Part shown: one piece after another, positions 12,048 to 24,320 of the stretch
Layout of the letters: every line of letters begins with the position of its first letter
Position numbering within the stretch: position 1 is the first letter of the stretch
Origin: Glossina fuscipes
Taxonomy: Eukaryota > Arthropoda > Insecta > Diptera > Glossinidae
Direction of reading: 5' to 3'
Length of the DNA: 64,000 nt
Assembly (NCBI RefSeq): GCF_014805625.2
Contig: NW_023998427.1
Coordinates: 2,360,092 to 2,424,091 of the forward strand
Made by a program: the position numbers and the translations under genes
Notes under the pieces: generated by a model
The model's database searches: none
Seen by the model: only the letters and a program-made list of their open reading frames with translations
What the model was told of the DNA's origin: nothing

Positions 12048-12428
12048 TCAGCCTGTAAGTGATATTAGAATAGCTTTCAATTTGCGTGAATTTAACTTTA
12101 AATCGTTAAAATCAGACCAGAGGGCAATACGCTCTAAATCATCACTTATACGCTGGACCAGATCCTCCAAAAGTGCAAGCAGGCGTGAAAGGTAAGTTTG
12201 TGCGTCATCAGGGCACAAGTGAACGTTGCAATCGAAACAACAACCGATTAAGTCATTTATAAGGTAAGTCCCAAAACGGATCGATTCTTTCGGGACATCA
12301 GAGGTAACCAACCTTAGCTCCGAAGAACAATCGCCAATAACCACACGTTGATACCGACTTTCCAAATAAGACCTAATTAAATGAATCGCAGGCGCACTGA
12401 AGACATAATGAAATTCAAAGTCATGCAA
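12048..12428 (-). pseudogene. LINE reverse transcriptase fragment
   Basis: An open frame of 126 codons reads LIRSYLESRYQRVVIGDCSS, then SDVPKESIRFG, INDLIGCCFDCNVHLCPDD, and ends WSDFNDLKLNSRKLKA. The order matches non-LTR RT motifs: the RVVIG strand, a decayed form of GVPQGSILGP, a decayed YADD, and the FNGLKLN-RKS-A segment after it. Catalytic and turn residues are replaced, so it is inactive. Confidence 0.8.
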
Positions 12429-12592
12429 TAGTAAGTTATGGTCACAGGTATCAATATGATCAGTTATTAGTTATTTGACAGAGCAGGAAGAATGCCAATA
12501 GGGCCAAAGTCTTCAGGAAGGATAGAAGAAGAACGGAGTTTTACAACAATCAGGAACCGAGCAAGTTGTTATTATGTGATTAAATACATGAG

Positions 12593-12880
12593 TTAAAGGT
12601 GGCTTGTGGCAACCAGCTTGGTAACCTCGATACCAGCACTATCGCAACCGACAGCGTTTAATTTAATGTTATGCACAGCCTCGCATACTTCGTTATCGGT
12701 GACGGCGCTAAATTGGAGAGTTTCACCGTGCTGATACATAATCTCCTGTTGCACAAGCACGAAACAGTTGCTGCAACCAGTGTCGGATTTCAAAAAGTGA
12801 TCATTTAATGTTTTAGGGTTAATTTCACACAGTACGGGACTCTTTTTAACGCCAATGTTCTGGAGATTCTTCCAAAGCAC
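12593..12880 (-). pseudogene. LINE pre-RT region fragment
   Basis: An open frame beginning MLWKNLQNIGVKKSPV and containing FSAVTDNEVCEAVHNIKLNA then VGCDSAGIEVTKL. This corresponds to the segment just before RT in non-LTR elements, where a LW-L-LG motif is followed by VS-EV---I---KS-AVG-DGI. It is degenerate. Confidence 0.65.
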
Positions 12881-12996
12881 CTTTGCAGGAAGATTGACAT
12901 CTAGCTTGTTATGAAAGTAAAGGTATTCCCGCGCGTAGTAAACTTGTGAATCTTATTTTTGCATTTACGGAAAACTTCACAATTAACCTCATCCTG

Positions 12997-13278
12997 TCAA
13001 TTTTCCAGACTTACATATGCCCCACTACGGAGTCTAATGACCCTTTTGACTTCACTCGAAAACCAAGGTAGCTTGGAAATACTAACTTCGTATGTCTTCC
13101 ATGGCACGTACTCGTTAAATAACAAGGAAAGACAATACATTAAGCAAGATAACTTATCATTAGCGTCGGCAATATTCAAGACTTTGCTCCAGTAAATTTG
13201 CGAGAAGGCACACCTAAGCCGTTGCATATCAATTAAAAAAGTCCCTCTAACTAGACGACATACATATATGAGTATCAC
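12997..13278 (-). pseudogene. LINE region between endonuclease and RT
   Basis: An open frame with LCLSLLFNEYVPWKTYEV-like sequence followed by KLPWFSSEVKRVIRLRSGAY. The pattern in which a hydrophobic segment with YVP precedes PWF--E-K--I--R--AY is characteristic of the region after the endonuclease of jockey-like LINEs. The adjoining 13300-13390 reads SVIHYDQFPLCGIYDHGLLV, a decayed end of the endonuclease (the usual form is D-I-GISDHDLI). Confidence 0.65.
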
Positions 13279-13860
13279 AATTGATATCTATATTCATTAT
13301 GAGAACCAACAAACCATGATCATATATCCCACAAAGAGGGAATTGGTCGTAGTGAATGACTGAGGGACTGTCAGAAACCCATATGAAATGTTAAAGTGCC
13401 GGCTTACAAAGCTAAAGAGCTACATCGTCTGGACCAGGAGTTCAACAATTTCAACTGCATAACTTTTCTAGAAGTTGCTCCGCCATACTTGATACTCATG
13501 TTCGTTTAAATTAGGGATTAAAGTTACTAGGCATCATAATCTCGCCCTCCTACGGCATTATAGTCTTAATAACTGATTTAGTCCTCTTATTGTCACCATA
13601 ACAATCAATTACAACAACACCATTATTTTTGCAACGAACATTAGAAACTTTTAAGCTTTTAGGATCCTAATTTAAGGTTAGCCTTAGTTTTATCACCCTT
13701 CTGTTTGTTTCTAGGCTTAATTATTAAGGAAACTTTACTTTTAATCTCTTCACTCTGGAACTCTGACAACATTAGCAAGTGCAGATTGCTAAGGTTGTTA
13801 AATTTCTAAGTTATGCTGTTCAGCTTGCTACCGAATGTTCGACGGAAGTGATTCACTAAC

Positions 13861-14127
13861 TCAAGCAAAATTTTTAAAGCATTTGACACTCTCGCTAAAT
13901 GAATTCATAACCTTAACAGTTCGTTTAAAACTCTTTTTGAAGTTCAATATGGTCTTCAATTTTTCGTTAATATGGCGCTTGCAATTTTGCATCAACTTTA
14001 CGATCTTTTCGTCATTCTTTTTCAATCCATCCTTCAGTGCAGTTTCCCATTCATCTTTACATTCTACTAAGCTATTTCTATTCTTATCAGCAGTGGTATA
14101 GATTCCGTTAGGGACCACATTACACAT
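13861..14127 (-). pseudogene. Possible LINE first-frame remnant
   Basis: The 88-codon frame is rich in Lys, Glu and Asn (for example ECKDEWETALKDGLKKNDEK), compatible with a coiled coil. Its position just 5' of the endonuclease remnants on the same strand suggests a LINE first reading frame, but no diagnostic motif is visible. It could equally be a chance frame. Confidence 0.25.
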
Positions 14128-15746
14128 CTACATTTTGAATATATGTTACGCAGTCCGAACACATGTATCATAAAAAAGCAGAAGTTTCAATCACATTCGA
14201 GGAAGTCGTTACGAGCTCGCCACATTTCATATTCAAATGATAAATTTTGCAACAAACGCTTTGGCATCGCACTCCGGGCTCCCTCCCGATTGCAATCTTA
14301 CACTACGTGTATACCTCAGCCATAACAGAGTCAGCTGGCGCGCACTCGGTCAGCCGCGATGTAACACATGCAACCGCCCCAACTTCAAGCCACTTAATAA
14401 CGAAACAAATGCGTGCCAATGAAATATCAAATAAAATAATCCAAAGATACATAGGCTGTGCGCCCCTATAATCTTTTACTTTATTTTTTGTTCGAAAAAA
14501 TTGGATCATTTATTTAAATACTCGCCAATCATTCATAAATCAATGTTTAATATAAAATTCTAGATGTTTTGCTAGCTATAGTTTTTTTTTTTTTTTTGTC
14601 TTTTTAATACAAAGTTGTACTTGTTTACATTGAAGACGCCTCGCGAGAATGATTACGGTGACGTCATTTACTTCTTAAATATATGCGTAACAAGTTCCTT
14701 GAATATTATAATTCTATTGGCTTTGCTTTCATTCCAAAAAAGATCGTCAAGGCGTCCTTTTCCACGCTTTTGCAGCAGCTTTAAACTGCGATGATATGCG
14801 AATAAGAAGTAATGCATAGTTCAATCACTTTGGACAAAATGATATCATTCGCAAGCAATCTAAAAACACTATACTGTGCTATGGCTAACTATTCAATAAC
14901 TTATATCGTTAAAAGTGATCCGATTCAAAAACCACGTCATCAAAATATGTCAAAAAGTGTGCCGTGTAGATAGAACTAGAAAACGAAACGGGCAGACAGA
15001 CAGACGAGCTCAGAATAACCTTCTGCATCGATCAGTATAATAAAAAATAGATTTAACTTAATTCCCTCTGTGTGTTACAAACATCCGCACAATATAACGC
15101 AAAAGATTCATTCACTCTTTCTTTCTTTGTCAATATTTGTGTCTGTGTCTACTGTGAACCGCCTGCGTCAAGACATAGCCGCTTTAATTACCAACTATTA
15201 CCAAGAACCAAAATACGTAGAAATATTTTCTTCGATTAAGATAGGGCGGTGCATTATAAATCCATGTCCACTCGGATCAGGCTGAATGCTCAATAAGAAA
15301 TACTATTTAAACTTTCTGCGTCACTTGCGTAGAGCCTGTCGCTCAGATTACTGGCAAAAAATGCTGTTCTTTTGCACTGCAATAACGCAATTTCTAGTTG
15401 TCTTCGCCTTGCATTAGTCTTTCAAGGTTTTTTATCAAATATTGAATCTAAGATTGGTTTCGAAGCCACCATATTCACTCGATTTACGATTGTTCAGGTT
15501 CCGCCTACTTTCGCTAGCAAACACTCCGCGACTGGGGAGAGTCTGTTTAACGTCATAATAAATAAAAAAACTGTTTCATGAACTATTAAAAACATTGGCA
15601 TGAAGTAAAACAATTATTCACCAGGATAACCCTGATCTGTAAGTTGATTGGATTCTGAAGTGAAGTTTGCTTGTACGCTTTCAGGTTAAGATATTACTTG
15701 CATTGCGAATCATTTAGAATAAAGTGCATAAGCAAAAGCAAAAGGC

Positions 15747-15768
15747 GTGTGTGTGTGTGTGTGTGTGC
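15747..15768. repeat. GT microsatellite
   Basis: About eleven GT units. Confidence 0.9.
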
Positions 15769-16669
15769 ACCAATTTATACAGTTCAATATTAATTTCTTT
15801 CATTTAATGTCTGTCATGAGGAACTGACTAATATATGCCAGATTTCCTTTTAGATTCACCTTTGCCACCATTCGCAAGTGTATGTTGTTAAAAGGAAAAA
15901 AACAAAAAAAAAAAAAAAAAAAAACAAGAAAAAAAGGAGAACGACAACGAAAAGGAGAAAGAAAAAAAAATCAAATATCTCGATCTGCATTGCGTGATCA
16001 ACCCACCGATTATTACATTGCCCGGCCATGTGAGAAAATCAAATTCAAAACCTATCTGTTGTGAGTACTTTTCTTAAACGCTTTGCAATAGATTGTGTAT
16101 GTTGTTAAAACATCTAAATATAAGTATTTATTAGCACTTGTGCAAGAGTGCTGCGGTACCTGTTTATTCATTTACTTTTGAATTTATGAATCTCGAGTAT
16201 TTAGCATTTTTTTTTTTTTTATTTATTTTATTTATTTCTTTTTTTTTATTTCGCTATCCATCAGTGAGGTTAACGTAGAACAAAGATTAAATAAATACTT
16301 AATAGGTTTTCATGCAATCGTGCAAACTTTACACACAGTTTACGTATATATATATCGTGAATGCACTCTTGAACAGCATTCTCTAAATGTTTATGTACAG
16401 GTTGAGAGCAATAAAACAGTGGCAATATAAACAATTAAGAAAAAAGGGAAAACATTTTCCGATCAGTCTTAACTGCCCATCATTTAAGGTAAACAAATAT
16501 ATATATAAGAAGCACTTAGCTTGTCAGTAATCGCTAAAGCGTCAGTGCGCTCGCCGAAGTCATTTTTAGATGCACACAATATATAAACCTACGCTAAGCA
16601 TATGCTATATGTTTGTGAATTACTGATTTGAAAACTGTCTTCTAATTCTTTTCGTTTTTTTTGTTCTTA

Positions 16670-16695
16670 TTTTTTTTTTTTTTTTTTTTTTTTTT
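16670..16695. repeat. Poly-T run, 26 nt
   Basis: Uninterrupted T. Confidence 0.85.
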
Positions 16696-17899
16696 AACTA
16701 AAAATCGTATTCTAATCAAATTTAATCATGACTCCTCGCATGCGCCTAAATTAACACACTGATCTAAAACACATTTCTTTTTATTAAAAAAAATGCAATC
16801 GCTGACGAAAGGAATACGTTATGAAGTCAACGCAACTCGTTTATATTGACGAAATAAACATACTTTACTCCTTTATTCCATAATTCCATAAGGCAGCTCG
16901 GGTTGATATATCTAGCATGTGTATCCGTTGAACTCACATAAATATCCGTAGATGGCGTCGTTGGAGAGCGCGACTTATAGTTCGCTACATGTTTTTGATT
17001 AGTTTTCTATGTCTTTTTCGGTTATGATGCACATTTAATTATGAACTGTCACCTAAGGTTGACTTTATTCAGTCTTTTTTCATACCATTCGCCTTCTCAT
17101 TCATTACGATGTTCGCGGTCAGTAAAAATTCCAGTTACGTCCAAGGCTAAAAAACAGTATTTTAACAGTTACATACAGCGGCATCACACATTTTTCAAGT
17201 GGAACGACGTAAATGCTATAGCATTCATATAGGAGACATTGGGGGAATTTGCTCTCTCCTTGCAGAAATCTACGAAATTCAAGGCGCTTTAAGTAAATTT
17301 GTAAATACGAAAAGACAAAGTAAAACATAGCGATATACCTAAGGGCTCATGTAGTCAATATACTCCGACAAGTATAATAATTGAAAACCCGTAAGATTAA
17401 ACCGTAAAATTAAATGAAAACTATCGGCTTCAAAATTGCATTTACACTATTTTAGATCGCAATAAAAACGAATGCCATAGCGTCTATGTCCAAAAACGTG
17501 TTAAGCACTTGTTCTGTTAAATCATCTATAATGGATTCAAAAGTTGAGTGGAAATATTTATTTTGTTTGGATATGCAATATCTATCAATTTTCTCTGATC
17601 TCTATTCTCTCTGAAATCATGATTTCCAGTTTCTTTAGTATCTTAACAGATCTACTCAGAATATATTTACCTAATTTAAAATCGTGTCGAAACAAAAAAA
17701 ATTGTGTACATTCTGCAAAAGTCGATTAAAGCAACCACATCCGCCCAGTATTGTAAAGCATAAAGGTTTCGTTTAGTTTTTGAGTTTTTGTTGGAAAAGA
17801 ATCGGAAAAGCCGATACAATCTTCTTCCTTCCACCACTTGTGATACAGAGTATATTAAGTTATTGGGAACGAATGTAACATGAAGAAGGGCTCAAGATA

Positions 17900-18180
17900 G
17901 ACCCAGTTTTTGTTATACCGTATATATCAATTCAGAATCGTAATCTGAATTGCTCTGTCTGAGCCTGTCTGTCCGTCTAATGTCCGTCCATCTAATTTTC
18001 GTGTTCAAGCTACAGATCGCAATTCTAAGACGAACTAAATTTGGACCATCTCGGCTGCTTTCCCGATCTTATGCTCATAAGGACTTTCACGAAAATTAGC
18101 CCTTTGTAGAGCAGGATAATCAAAATTTTAATTTGTGGTGGTGGTTGGGTATTTAAAAGTTGGCATTGCCGACTATAATG
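17900..18180 (-). repeat. Dispersed repeat R1, inverted degraded copy
   Basis: Contains ATTCAGAATCGTAATCTGAA and the GTCTGTCCGTC tract in the order expected for R1 read in reverse, followed by ATAATGTTCTTACTTATTTT at 18176, a motif also found at 60572. Confidence 0.5.
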
Positions 18181-18633
18181 TTCTTACTTATTTTTACTTA
18201 ATTATGAATACAATTGTTAAAATATATTTAATGTAAATATTTAAGATCATGTAATGCTCCAACCGCCAACATATGATCTTTCTAAACCGGTATCACAAAA
18301 ATAATGCGTCGCCATAAGCTTCAATTGATCTTGTAGAACGTGATGCACCTCTAATATCCAACTTGTCGGAACGATATTTTGTGAACCAATTTTAGTACCA
18401 GTTGCAACCAGTTTTCTGCCAGCACATCTTCTTCATACAAATACAAGAATGTTTTTTTTTGCTTGAATAACGTTTTTACATTATCCATAGCTCGTAAGGC
18501 ACCATACAACAGCTATTCCGTAGAATAAAAGAGTTTTTTAAAAAAAAAAAACACTATCGGGAGAAAAAATTTCCGAACAATCTAATATATTACTATCAGT
18601 AGAATAATCGGATTCATGGTATAAGCTGTATGT

Positions 18634-18637
<4 letters not shown>

Positions 18638-18664
<27 letters not shown>
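18638..18664. repeat. AT microsatellite
   Basis: About thirteen AT units. Confidence 0.9.
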
Positions 18665-19649
18665 AGCGGATATAAGCTTCTACTTGAGATCTGTCATTGT
18701 TACACTTTGGTTCAAATTTTGTTCGAACTCGAATGCATCGTTACTATAGGCAACGTCACTGCAATTTTCACAGACTTTTCTCGAGTGCAAAAGATTCAAC
18801 TCAGATATGCGTCAATTTGGCGTAGGACGGAAGGACGGTTGCCTTAAAGTATATGTGGCCCGTGAAATTGATTGTGGTGCAGCCATTTTTTAACATTTTT
18901 CAAAAATATTTTTTTTTTTTTTTTTTTTTAATATTCCAAGATCCTTTTAAGCAACTTTATTTTTGTTCTATACTACTCTTTTCTACTCTTTTATCCCAAA
19001 AATTGGATATACAACGGTTTCCCCCTTTAATGATAACGATATTTAATTGGTCAATATATGATTGCTTAATTTTTGGAAAGAAAGTTGTCTACATGCAATC
19101 TTTTATGTTCAAGTTAAGTAAGAGTTAAACAGCGTCAGGCAGATTTTTTTTTTAAGATAATAGAGGAGAAAATGTTCTAACATCTTTCAAAGCTTCGTTT
19201 CTTATAATTTAATGTTGTCTTATAATAGTTTGGCTTTTTTCTTTTTTCTGTTTTTTGTTTTTTTTTGTTTTTGCTGGCCTTTTTCCATAGTCTCTTTTAT
19301 CTTTTTATGGTATGATGTTGTTGAAGTTTTAGCTTTGTTTTAGTTTAGTCTGTGTTCGGTGACGTTAACAATGGAACCATATAAACATTACATAATTTAT
19401 GGTTCATTGCGGTCAAGCAAAGAACTCAAATGGCGATAATTTACTGTGTGTTTAGTTACATGAAAATAAAAAAAATAAAAAATAAAAAAGATAAAAACAG
19501 ACAATTAATTTATAAGTGAGAACAATTAAGTAAATGTTTAACCAAAAGTAACGTTGTTTCTCTCGTTTTTTATCTATCTCTTTCTTATTCTTATTAGTTG
19601 AATGAGTGTTAACGATCTTAAAAAATGTTTAGGACTTGTAGTTTTTTGT

Positions 19650-20250
19650 ATATATATTAGGGGGCGGTCAACCATTTTGTGGATCCAAACACTTTTGATT
19701 GTAATGTGGTTCAAAGCTTTTTTCAATATTTAGTCCAAAGACTCTGCCATTATTTGTCGACAACAATACATGCACAGTCGTGCATCGTACAGAAATCGTT
19801 AAAACTTATTACGAAAAGAATAAACTCCTGTTTACGTTTCCTGCATATAGGATAGGGCTCATATTTGCTTAAATGGATTCGTGAATAAGGATTGTCGGCC
19901 ATTTGGCCTAAGAAAAATACATTTCAGGTACTTAAAGGATTTTTTTTGGATACAAAATTAACTTCCGGATGGGATTTACGGGCTTAATACGACATTTTTG
20001 TGCGTGAAAATGTCATTGCGGGTACCCTCAATGGGTAACGCTACAAAAGAAAGATAACTGATTTTTTGTGGCGGGAATTGTGGCACAATTTATCACGAGA
20101 AATGTTCAACGATCACGTAATCGCCAAAAATGCCTATTGAACGTTTCACTTTAAGATAATTTTGCAGGGTTGGCTCACTCCCATTACCCACGAACTCTTA
20201 ATGACTTTATTCGGCAAGATTATCCGTGTCATTCATGGTATAAGGGCGGG
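19650..20250 (+). mobile_element. Tc1/mariner-superfamily transposase relic (WPPRSCDLTPLD type)
   Basis: Plus-strand fragments across frameshifts read VVHRTEIVKTYYEKNKLLFT (the N-terminal helix-turn-helix start, usually AEIVK-YYENN), then ENVIAGTLNG, RYKRKITDFLWRELWHN and NLSREMFNDHVIAKNAY. These match, in order, the N-terminus, the VTVNG-RYR-M-TDFLWPEL strand-helix and the LLRE-FPGRVISRNGD region of the insect transposase type that continues WPPRSCDLTPLDFFLWGY. Large internal deletions and stops make it non-functional. A related copy lies at 57425-57910 on the other strand. Confidence 0.6.
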
Positions 20251-20459
20251 TTTATATAGAAAAGTCATTCTAATAAAAATGACGTGAAACACTATCTAAA
20301 ATAAAATAGTATTCACGTGGTCGTACCTTTTATTGTTTTGTTTTTATTACAAATTAAAGATAAACATGTACGAATCGTTTATCTTTACATTCACCGAATC
20401 TTTTATGCTTGCCAACGTTAACTTCGACTAAAAGAGGAGACACAAATTAAATTTTCACT

Positions 20460-21035
20460 GTCCATAATATCGGCTGGACGTGGATGATTTTTTCTATTTT
20501 TCGATTTTTGCTGCATTATGGGCGTGTCCTTTGACCGATTTCGATCATTTTCGAATTCTTTTACGAATTTGTAGGCGATACCTTCATTTTTCCGCACGAG
20601 ACGATGCTTACCACAGATATTATACAGTTGCTTAGACGGGGAAATGGACAGAGGTATATTACGATTTTGACACTGATCAAGAATTTGGGTACATTAAGGG
20701 GTTTTTGAATATTGCTTTTGCGCATTGCAATGAAATGAAATTTTCATAAATACCAATCTTGGCTAGAAGCTGATCGACTTTCTCCATTTTTGTACAGATG
20801 CTACGACATCGCTCATAGAATATACGTTTGATAGTTTTATTTTTGCTGCCAGGAGAATGCTTACACCCCACATATTACACAGACGAACAGACGGACATGC
20901 TTAAAGCGATTCGGAATTTGCTGCTGATCAAAAATTTATATAATTTGTGAGATGTCTGAAGTCTCCTTGTGGCTGTTGCAAACGTTTTAACAAAAAGAGT
21001 ACACCTCTTACCCATCGGTGCTGAGCATAAAATTG
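20460..21035 (+). repeat. Dispersed repeat R2
   Basis: Shares with the other R2 copies TACAGATGCTACGACATCGC, TCATAGAATATACG, CAGACGGACATGCTTAAA, GCTGATCAAAAATT, TGTTGCAAACGTTTT and AAAAAGAGTACACC, in the same order. Non-coding; an internal part is deleted. Confidence 0.65.
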
Positions 21036-22920
21036 AAGCTGCCGACTTTAAATTTGGCCCAAACATTGAAAGTTCTTATGCACAGTTTGGTATTAAAAAT
21101 GGTCTAAATCGATCGCGGGACATACCTACCGTACCATGTAAACTTAGAATACCTCCCGTTTTTCAAAAGCAATAAAAAATTGGTTTCTTGATCATTGTTT
21201 ACAAGCAACGGCAGAATAATCTAAAAAAATTTAAACAAACATTCTATGGATGATGCTGTAGTACTTATATAAAAATGCGAAAGATTGATCACGTCTGCTC
21301 ACGATAACAGTGTATCAAAATTTAAACTTTCTCCAATACTTTTGAAACGCTCAGAACGAAACTTCAAAAACCTGATATTGTTTACGAATTCTTGTCAAGT
21401 ATCAAATTTAGAATGAACCTAAGTATGTCTCTTTGTGCGTCTGCGCATGTATCTGTCTACGCATTTGTGCAATATCTGTGATGCACATTCTCTCATTCGC
21501 AAATATGAAAAGATCGCCTAAGAATTTGCAAAGTAGTTTGAAAATAATCTAAGGCAGTCAAAGGACATGCCTGGAACGTCTACACTTCTGCACAATAAGA
21601 ACTTCGCACACTTTTGCTTTACGTGTTTTTTGCATGTTACTCATAAAGGACAACACATACATCATGTAAATGTTTGCCTTTATGAAAATATGAAAGTTTT
21701 GCTTCTTTTCTTTTTTACGCATTTTTTGGTACAGCGGTGATGAGTCCGGTCTAAAAATTTCGTTCGTTGTGTCTTTTATTTCATTCATTATATATTCTTT
21801 TATATTATATTCTTTATATTTATATTCTATTATATATTCTTATAGAAATTAAGTTTATTTAATTTTTTTTATATAATTTCGTTTATTTTTATACGAATTA
21901 GCGAAGGATGAAAGTTGGCGAATAGAATATAGTATGCGTAATCATAACATATATAATATTACAGCATCTTGAATACGAAAGAAACCTATGAAAAGAATCG
22001 TATCCATGAAATGAATGGCGTGAATTTACGAATCGATTAATTTCATGTAAGCGATTGCTGGATTGCTGACTTGACTATGAAAAAACATCTGTCGGGGTTA
22101 TTTCACTTTCTCATTTATTGCGGCCGCGCGTATTGGCATGTTAGATCCAATTGTTAAGCTCAGCTTTTTAAACGATCAAGGAATTCTGTTCTCAAATTTC
22201 AGCTTCCTAACTTCAATTTTGCAACTATGGTAATTGCATAAAATAGTTGAGTCAAACTGATCCGGATTGACGGATAGTGGATAGATTAATGGGCAGATTT
22301 AGTGGGGGTTTGGCGTTAACCGAACAGAGAAAAGGTTTCGTGCAATTCTTTTATTATAAAGTCGAACTCTTTTATGCATTTACCATCGTTGCCATTAGGG
22401 TTCCCAGAGCTGACATTTTAATGGGCAGTTGTTACATATAACATGCAGATATTAAAGCGGTGATACTTTTACATACATATTATAAGCAAAACTCTTTACG
22501 TACACTTACGATTATATTTATGTCGTTATTGGTGAAAGTTCGCTGAATATCGAAAATATTTTCTAGGGAAAACTGTTGATGTCTCGTTAGATGAAGTGTT
22601 AGTCAAGTCTACTAATTAGATGGGCCTAATGCGACTTGTTACTCTGAGAAAGTTCATATATGAAAATAAAAAAAGATTTCGATTCATACCATATCTTACA
22701 TAGCACATACGCTCTTAACTCGAGTCAAGTAATTTTTTTTCTTTTCATTTTCCAAGACAATAGATAACAGTAACGACAATAACGAATACTTAGACATTTG
22801 TCGTAACTTTGACTAATGAAGCACTTGATTAACCTCAATCCTAACACTAATGAAACTAAACCGCTAAACGGTTAATGAACTTGCTTAAATGAATGTAATT
22901 CTAGAAATAAAAATAAAAAA

Positions 22921-22943
22921 ATATATATATATATATATATATA
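22921..22943. repeat. AT microsatellite
   Basis: About eleven AT units. Confidence 0.9.
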
Positions 22944-23092
22944 AAAAAGGTAAAAAAGATATAAATATTGTAAATAAAGGTTTCGCGAGCAAAAAGAAAA
23001 ACTTTGCTAAAAGGTGTGAAAATTGAAAGAGGAAAGCAAACGTATGTTGTGTCAATTAATGATGGACGATGAATAAAAAGTTTGCATTAAAA

Positions 23093-23134
23093 AATGAATG
23101 AAGGAATGAATGAATGGATGAAGGAATGAATGAA
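23093..23134. repeat. TGAA-type tandem repeat
   Basis: Imperfect 4-base units (GAAT with GGAT and GAAG variants) for about 42 bases, 200 bases downstream of the linker exon inside the intron. Confidence 0.8.
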
Positions 23135-23337
23135 AGCAGCAAATGAACGCAAATGTATTCTCAACGTATCGTAAGGGTAACATAGCATTTCTTTTTGAAG
23201 CCTGTTGATTTTGAAATGTATGAATGAAATGATGAGTGCTTCGATGATGAAAATAGAAGAGATGTAGAAGCGAGATTCAGTGAAAATGAAAGAAAAATAA
23301 TAAAAAAATAAAAAATAAAAAAGCAACACTTACTTAC

Positions 23338-23439
23338 CCCTCCCACCTTCCGTATGGTAAGGTGACGTGGAGTCATGTGAGTTGCGTTCAGGAGCTGTGT
23401 TTTGTGTCTCTAATATATTACTGATACGTGGCGGAATTT
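23338..23439 (-). CDS. NetA/NetB: Netrin exon: linker between EGF repeat 3 and NTR domain
   Basis: This exon lies 94 bp downstream of the laminin-EGF 3 exon, after an acceptor TTCTTTCCAG. It holds 33 full codons starting IPPRISNILETQNT and ending HTEGGR, with split lysine and glutamate codons at its two edges. The start after the split lysine matches the conserved netrin sequence IKIP that follows the last EGF cysteine. The rest is hydrophilic, cysteine-free and rich in Ser, Thr, Glu and Asn, as expected of the variable hinge before the C-terminal domain. The donor is GTAAGT, with GT at 23337-23336. Both flanking introns are phase 1, so skipping it would keep the frame. The next intron is 14.7 kb. 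Confidence 0.92.
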
Positions 23440-23533
23440 CTGGAAAGAAGAGAAAACAAAAAAATAAACGCATATTTACATATACCTAACCATGCTTTCG
23501 TCTTTCATTTGATTTGATGAAGGGGTGGCTTAC
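23440..23533 (-). other. Short netrin intron, 94 bp
   Basis: GTAAGC donor and TCTTTCCAG acceptor, AT-rich interior, phase 1. It separates the laminin-EGF 3 exon from the linker exon. Confidence 0.93.
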
Positions 23534-23683
23534 TTATGCAAGGAGCAATGTGTGAACGGCTTTGTTGGTAACCGCGAGCACACCGATTACACGTGAGACC
23601 TGTCACACCGTCTTTACAGGGACATTGACCCGAAGTGTGATTGCAAGTTTTACCAGTCGATCCAATTGGATGGCATTCACAAG
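23534..23683 (-). CDS. NetA/NetB: Netrin exon: laminin-EGF repeat 3
   Basis: The acceptor CCGTTGCAG precedes 23683. After two bases of a split codon come 49 codons beginning [20 protein letters not shown] and including [20 protein letters not shown], then HIAPCI, with one base left over before the donor GTAAGC at 23533. Eight cysteines are present, as in a complete laminin-EGF module. This is the third and most conserved netrin module. An N-glycosylation sequon, NHT, lies between the third and fourth cysteines. The exon is exactly one module and both bordering introns are phase 1, so it is a symmetric domain exon. The split codon at its 3' end joins the next exon as lysine. Confidence 0.96.
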
Positions 23684-23984
23684 CTGCAACGGAAGTGTAT
23701 AAAATATATCGAAGATCATATAAAATTCTTTGACTGGATAATACATCATATATATAGTATATAATAAACGTTCAATATCGTTTCATACATTTTCAATTCA
23801 ATTCATTTCTATGTGCACACCACAGTGAGGTGAATATTGATTACGTCAAATGCTTGCAAGCTAATACATAGGAATATGCTTTATTTATTTATTTTTTTTT
23901 TATTAAAGCCAATTGAATTTTGAGATTAAGTTTTCTGATTACTTCACATTGTATTTGGAAGCATTTTTTTATACCGTATATCGG

Positions 23985-24320
23985 CACCGGTGGTGCAAGG
24001 GTACACCAAGTTTATATGGATGTATGTAACACCCATAAATACTTAAGATACACCCATCTTTTATTATGCTGATTTGAAATCATTTTCTGAATCGAAATAA
24101 GCTTGTCTGTCCGCCTGTCCATTTTGTTTTTTGTTTTCAATCTACAGACCACAATAGTCGACAAATTTTGATGGAATCAGGTACACTGACGTGTTCTGTC
24201 CGATAGACTAACGCTATTGAAAATCGGTCGGATCGTACCACTTTTTTCGCCGTTTCGCACATAACGACTTATTTGAAGAACTACGGGATTGTGTAGGGCC
24301 GTGATTCCCTACAGTGGTTT
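23985..24320 (-). repeat. Dispersed repeat R1, inverted copy
   Basis: Read on the minus strand it gives GTGGTACGATCCGACCGATT, TCAATAGCGTTAGTC, ACACGTCAGTGTACC and GGACAGACAAGCTTA, the R1 motif series. On the plus strand the order is reversed. Confidence 0.7.

Larger units (their letters stand above)
10687..13390 (-). mobile_element. Non-LTR retrotransposon (LINE), broken, with mariner inserted
   Basis: Minus-strand pieces of a jockey-superfamily-like second reading frame occur in the correct 5' to 3' order: end of the endonuclease (13300-13390), pre-RT region (12997-13278 and 12593-12880), reverse transcriptase (12048-12428) and post-RT C-terminal region (about 10790-11215), ending in an AACAT repeat tail at 10687-10706 (TTATG on the element strand). 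All pieces carry stops or frameshifts, and the catalytic YADD box is CPDD. Between RT and C-terminus lies a mariner relic, so the LINE is the older insertion. A 89-codon minus-strand frame at 13861-14127, Lys/Glu-rich, could be part of its first reading frame. Confidence 0.75.
8621..23337 (-). other. Netrin intron, 14.7 kb
   Basis: It lies between the linker exon and the first NTR exon, with GTAAGT donor and TTACAG acceptor. It contains a 30-base A run (8889-8918), the LINE with inserted mariner (10687-13390), a mariner-like relic (19650-20250), R1/R2 copies and several simple repeats. The stretches 8640-10680, 14500-17880, 18190-19640 and 21180-23090 show no coding sequence or recognisable element beyond simple repeats. 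Confidence 0.85.
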
